Assembly (NCBI GenBank): GCA_021203945.1
Contig: JAJQAF010000240.1
Coordinates: 1 to 7,739 of the forward strand
Length of the DNA: 7,739 bases
Direction of reading: 5' to 3'
Source: Campylobacter sp.
Lineage (GTDB): Bacteria; Campylobacterota; Campylobacteria; Campylobacterales; Campylobacteraceae
The notes beneath the pieces were generated by a model. The model did no database searches. It had not been told where the DNA came from and saw only the letters and a program-made list of their open reading frames with translations. Below, piece after piece: positions 6,845 through 7,739 of this stretch. Numbering within the stretch: position 1 is the first letter of the stretch; each line of letters starts with the position of its first letter. Both the position numbers and the translations under genes were made by a program.

Positions 6845-6928
6845 TCACCATTTTTTCGTATATCTTTCAATGTTCAAGATAGTTTTTAAGTCCAAGATAT
6901 GTCCCGCGTCAAAGTGGCAACCGGCGCA
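6845..6928 (-). pseudogene. Possible decayed cytochrome c-like fragment
   Basis: Read on the - strand from 6928 to 6845, a 27-codon frame begins directly after a TAA (6929-6931). It encodes CAGCHFDAGHILD followed by about 14 more residues, then stops at TGA. CAGCH is a perfect CxxCH c-type haem motif. There is no start codon or upstream continuation, so at best this is a remnant. The coding-like GC island supports a remnant, but a chance CxxCH in non-coding DNA cannot be excluded. Confidence 0.2.
6861..6887 (+). terminator. Weak terminator candidate after ygbA
   Basis: A six-base stem, TATCTT at 6861-6866 with AAGATA at 6876-6881 and a nine-base loop, is followed after one G by TTTTT (6883-6887). 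The stem has a single G-C pair, so it would be unstable. It is the best intrinsic-terminator candidate for the ygbA transcript that I can see, but it is poor. Confidence 0.2.
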
Positions 6929-6940
6929 TTATATTTTTTG

Positions 6941-6971
6941 CGGATTAAATTTGCAATCCAAATTTAATCTG
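6941..6971. repeat. 13-bp inverted repeat (hairpin)
   Basis: GATTAAATTTG at 6943-6953 is perfectly complementary to CAAATTTAATC at 6959-6969 across a five-base loop. The stem extends by a G-U and a C-G pair to 6941 and 6971. No T-run follows on either strand, so it is not a typical intrinsic terminator. It may be an operator or a structural element. The right arm recurs exactly at 7081-7091. Confidence 0.7.
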
Positions 6972-7009
6972 GATTTACGCTAAAATTAAATTTAAAATTT
7001 CAGTCGATT

Positions 7010-7040
7010 TTAACATATATTTAAAAAACATTTTTATAAA
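7010..7040 (+). promoter_or_regulatory. Candidate promoter for the membrane protein gene
   Basis: TTAACA at 7010-7015 (five of six to TTGACA) and TATAAA at 7035-7040 (five of six to TATAAT) are separated by 19 bases, slightly long. Transcription would start near 7047, with a leader of about 27 bases containing AAAGG at 7064-7068. The sequence is AT-rich and such matches are easily found, so this is tentative. Confidence 0.35.
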
Positions 7041-7073
7041 ATCATTGCCGGATTTATTCTGACAAAGGCAAAA

Positions 7074-7727
7074 ATGAACTCAAATTTAATCACTCTGCAA
7101 AACTCTCCGCTTTTACAAAAAGCACGTATGCAAGGCATTTACGCAAGTATCGTTATGTTTATAGTCGTAATCATACAGATTATTTTTATAAGGTTTTCAA
7201 ATATACTTCCGTTTGAAATAATATTAGAGCAAAACTATATTTTAAGAACGGTAAATTTGATAGGCAGCACCGTATCCGTTGCATGTTTGTGGCTTGCGTT
7301 TAATAAAATCGCCGCATTATCGCAAAATAACGTATTTAAAAGATATAAAAACTCGTTAATCGTGGTGTTTATCATTCTTTTAGCCCTAGCATACGCGATA
7401 GACCACATAACGCAGACAATGCCTCTAATAAACTTTTTCGCACTATTTTTCGGCTGCTTTATTTGTTTTGCCGCGATATGGATCAAAATCAGCTATAAAA
7501 TGGCGCAAATCACGCAAAATAGGCTATTTAGCATATATTCTTCATCTTGCTTGGGCTTTACTGCACTCTTGCTCGCAGCGGGTATTTTTGCGATAATTAA
7601 GCAAGAGACTTTGCTATTTTCAATGTTTTTTACCAGCCAGCCCGTAAGCACTGTTGTAACGGCATTTTTTGGTGCGTTAATGTTGCTTTCATGGATCAAC
7701 GTAAGATGTGTAATCAAAGGCGAATAG
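7074..7727 (+). CDS. Unidentified six-segment integral membrane protein
   Basis: I do not recognise this 217-residue protein. It has six strongly hydrophobic stretches, at about 22-41, 59-79, 94-110, 118-137, 157-175 and 190-210, and a short positively charged N-terminus (Lys16, Arg18). It therefore probably sits in the cytoplasmic membrane with both ends inside. No enzyme motif is visible. The loops after segments 2 and 4 are similar: residues 78-94 (K-x-A-x-x-x-QN-x-x-F-x-x-Y) and 142-158 share K, A, Q, N, F, Y and S at matching positions plus four conservative pairs, suggesting an internal duplication. ATG 7074 is preceded by AAAGG at 7064-7068. It is probably transcribed alone from a promoter near 7035. 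The frame is intact and ends with TAG 12 bases before the window edge. A DUF-type membrane family such as DUF2975 came to mind but is unsupported. Confidence 0.75.
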   Translation: MNSNLITLQNSPLLQKARMQGIYASIVMFIVVIIQIIFIRFSNILPFEIILEQNYILRTVNLIGSTVSVACLWLAFNKIAALSQNNVFKRYKNSLIVVFIILLALAYAIDHITQTMPLINFFALFFGCFICFAAIWIKISYKMAQITQNRLFSIYSSSCLGFTALLLAAGIFAIIKQETLLFSMFFTSQPVSTVVTAFFGALMLLSWINVRCVIKGE

Positions 7728-7739
7728 GCTATTTAAGGC

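Larger units (their letters stand above)
6711..7073. other. 363-base non-coding stretch between ygbA and the membrane protein
   Basis: No open frame here looks like a gene on either strand. The region is mostly AT-rich, with a more GC-rich island at about 6901-6928 that coincides with a CxxCH-encoding fragment on the - strand. It also contains weak A+T palindromes (GCTTAAGC at 6772-6779, AAAGCTTT near 6833-6840), a poor hairpin with TATCTT/AAGATA arms at 6861-6881 followed by five Ts, the strong hairpin described separately, and a likely promoter near 7035. No tRNA, CRISPR or insertion-sequence ends are apparent. Confidence 0.6.

Noticed and set aside
6941..6971. The hairpin as an intrinsic terminator
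   Set aside because: The stem is AT-rich and no T-run follows on the + strand. On the - strand it would be followed by an A-run rather than a T-run.
6711..7073. CRISPR array, tRNA or insertion-sequence ends in the longest non-coding stretch
   Set aside because: There are no regularly spaced repeats, cloverleaf-like arms or paired terminal inverted repeats with target duplications. The 11-mer copies are irregularly spaced.

Overview
The window looks like chromosomal DNA of a Campylobacter or close relative (Campylobacterota). It is AT-rich, with many AAA/TTT/ATA codons. Its genes are short-spaced or overlapping, its promoters rely on an extended -10 with little -35, and the backbone nadE - lpxK - thrC - kdsB follows, as I recall it, the order in Campylobacter jejuni. 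Here that backbone is interrupted by a DegT-family gene between nadE and lpxK and by argB plus cutA between lpxK and thrC, so the source is probably not C. jejuni itself. I cannot name the species.

Bases 1-2828 form a first likely transcription unit on the + strand. It holds nadE (last step of NAD synthesis), a DegT/DnrJ/EryC1/StrS-fold protein that has lost the PLP-anchoring lysine and other cofactor contacts, and lpxK (lipid A 4'-kinase). A perfect TATAAT lies just upstream of nadE. Bases 2829-6192 form a second unit with its own extended -10 (TGCTATAAT): argB (arginine synthesis), cutA, thrC (threonine synthesis) and kdsB (CMP-Kdo synthesis). The last three junctions are all ATGA stop/start overlaps, so translation is probably coupled. 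lpxK and kdsB both serve the lipid A/Kdo part of the cell envelope, and the others are cofactor and amino-acid housekeeping genes.

From 6193 the character changes to accessory DNA. A 158-base intergenic region carries two Crp/Fnr-type palindromes and a 12-base direct repeat. It precedes a cysteine-rich YgbA-family gene (the 'nitrous oxide-stimulated promoter' family, linked to NO stress in enterobacteria). A 363-base non-coding stretch follows (6711-7073), with a 13-bp hairpin, a possible decayed CxxCH fragment on the - strand and an 11-mer that recurs at the start of the next gene. The window ends with a complete gene for an unidentified protein with six predicted membrane segments, which contains an internal sequence repeat.

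The observations most worth following are the apparent DegT pseudoenzyme next to lpxK, the Crp/Fnr-like (NssR-like) sites in front of ygbA, and the repeat structure of the last membrane protein. I saw no complete new multi-gene system, CRISPR array, insertion sequence, tRNA or rRNA.
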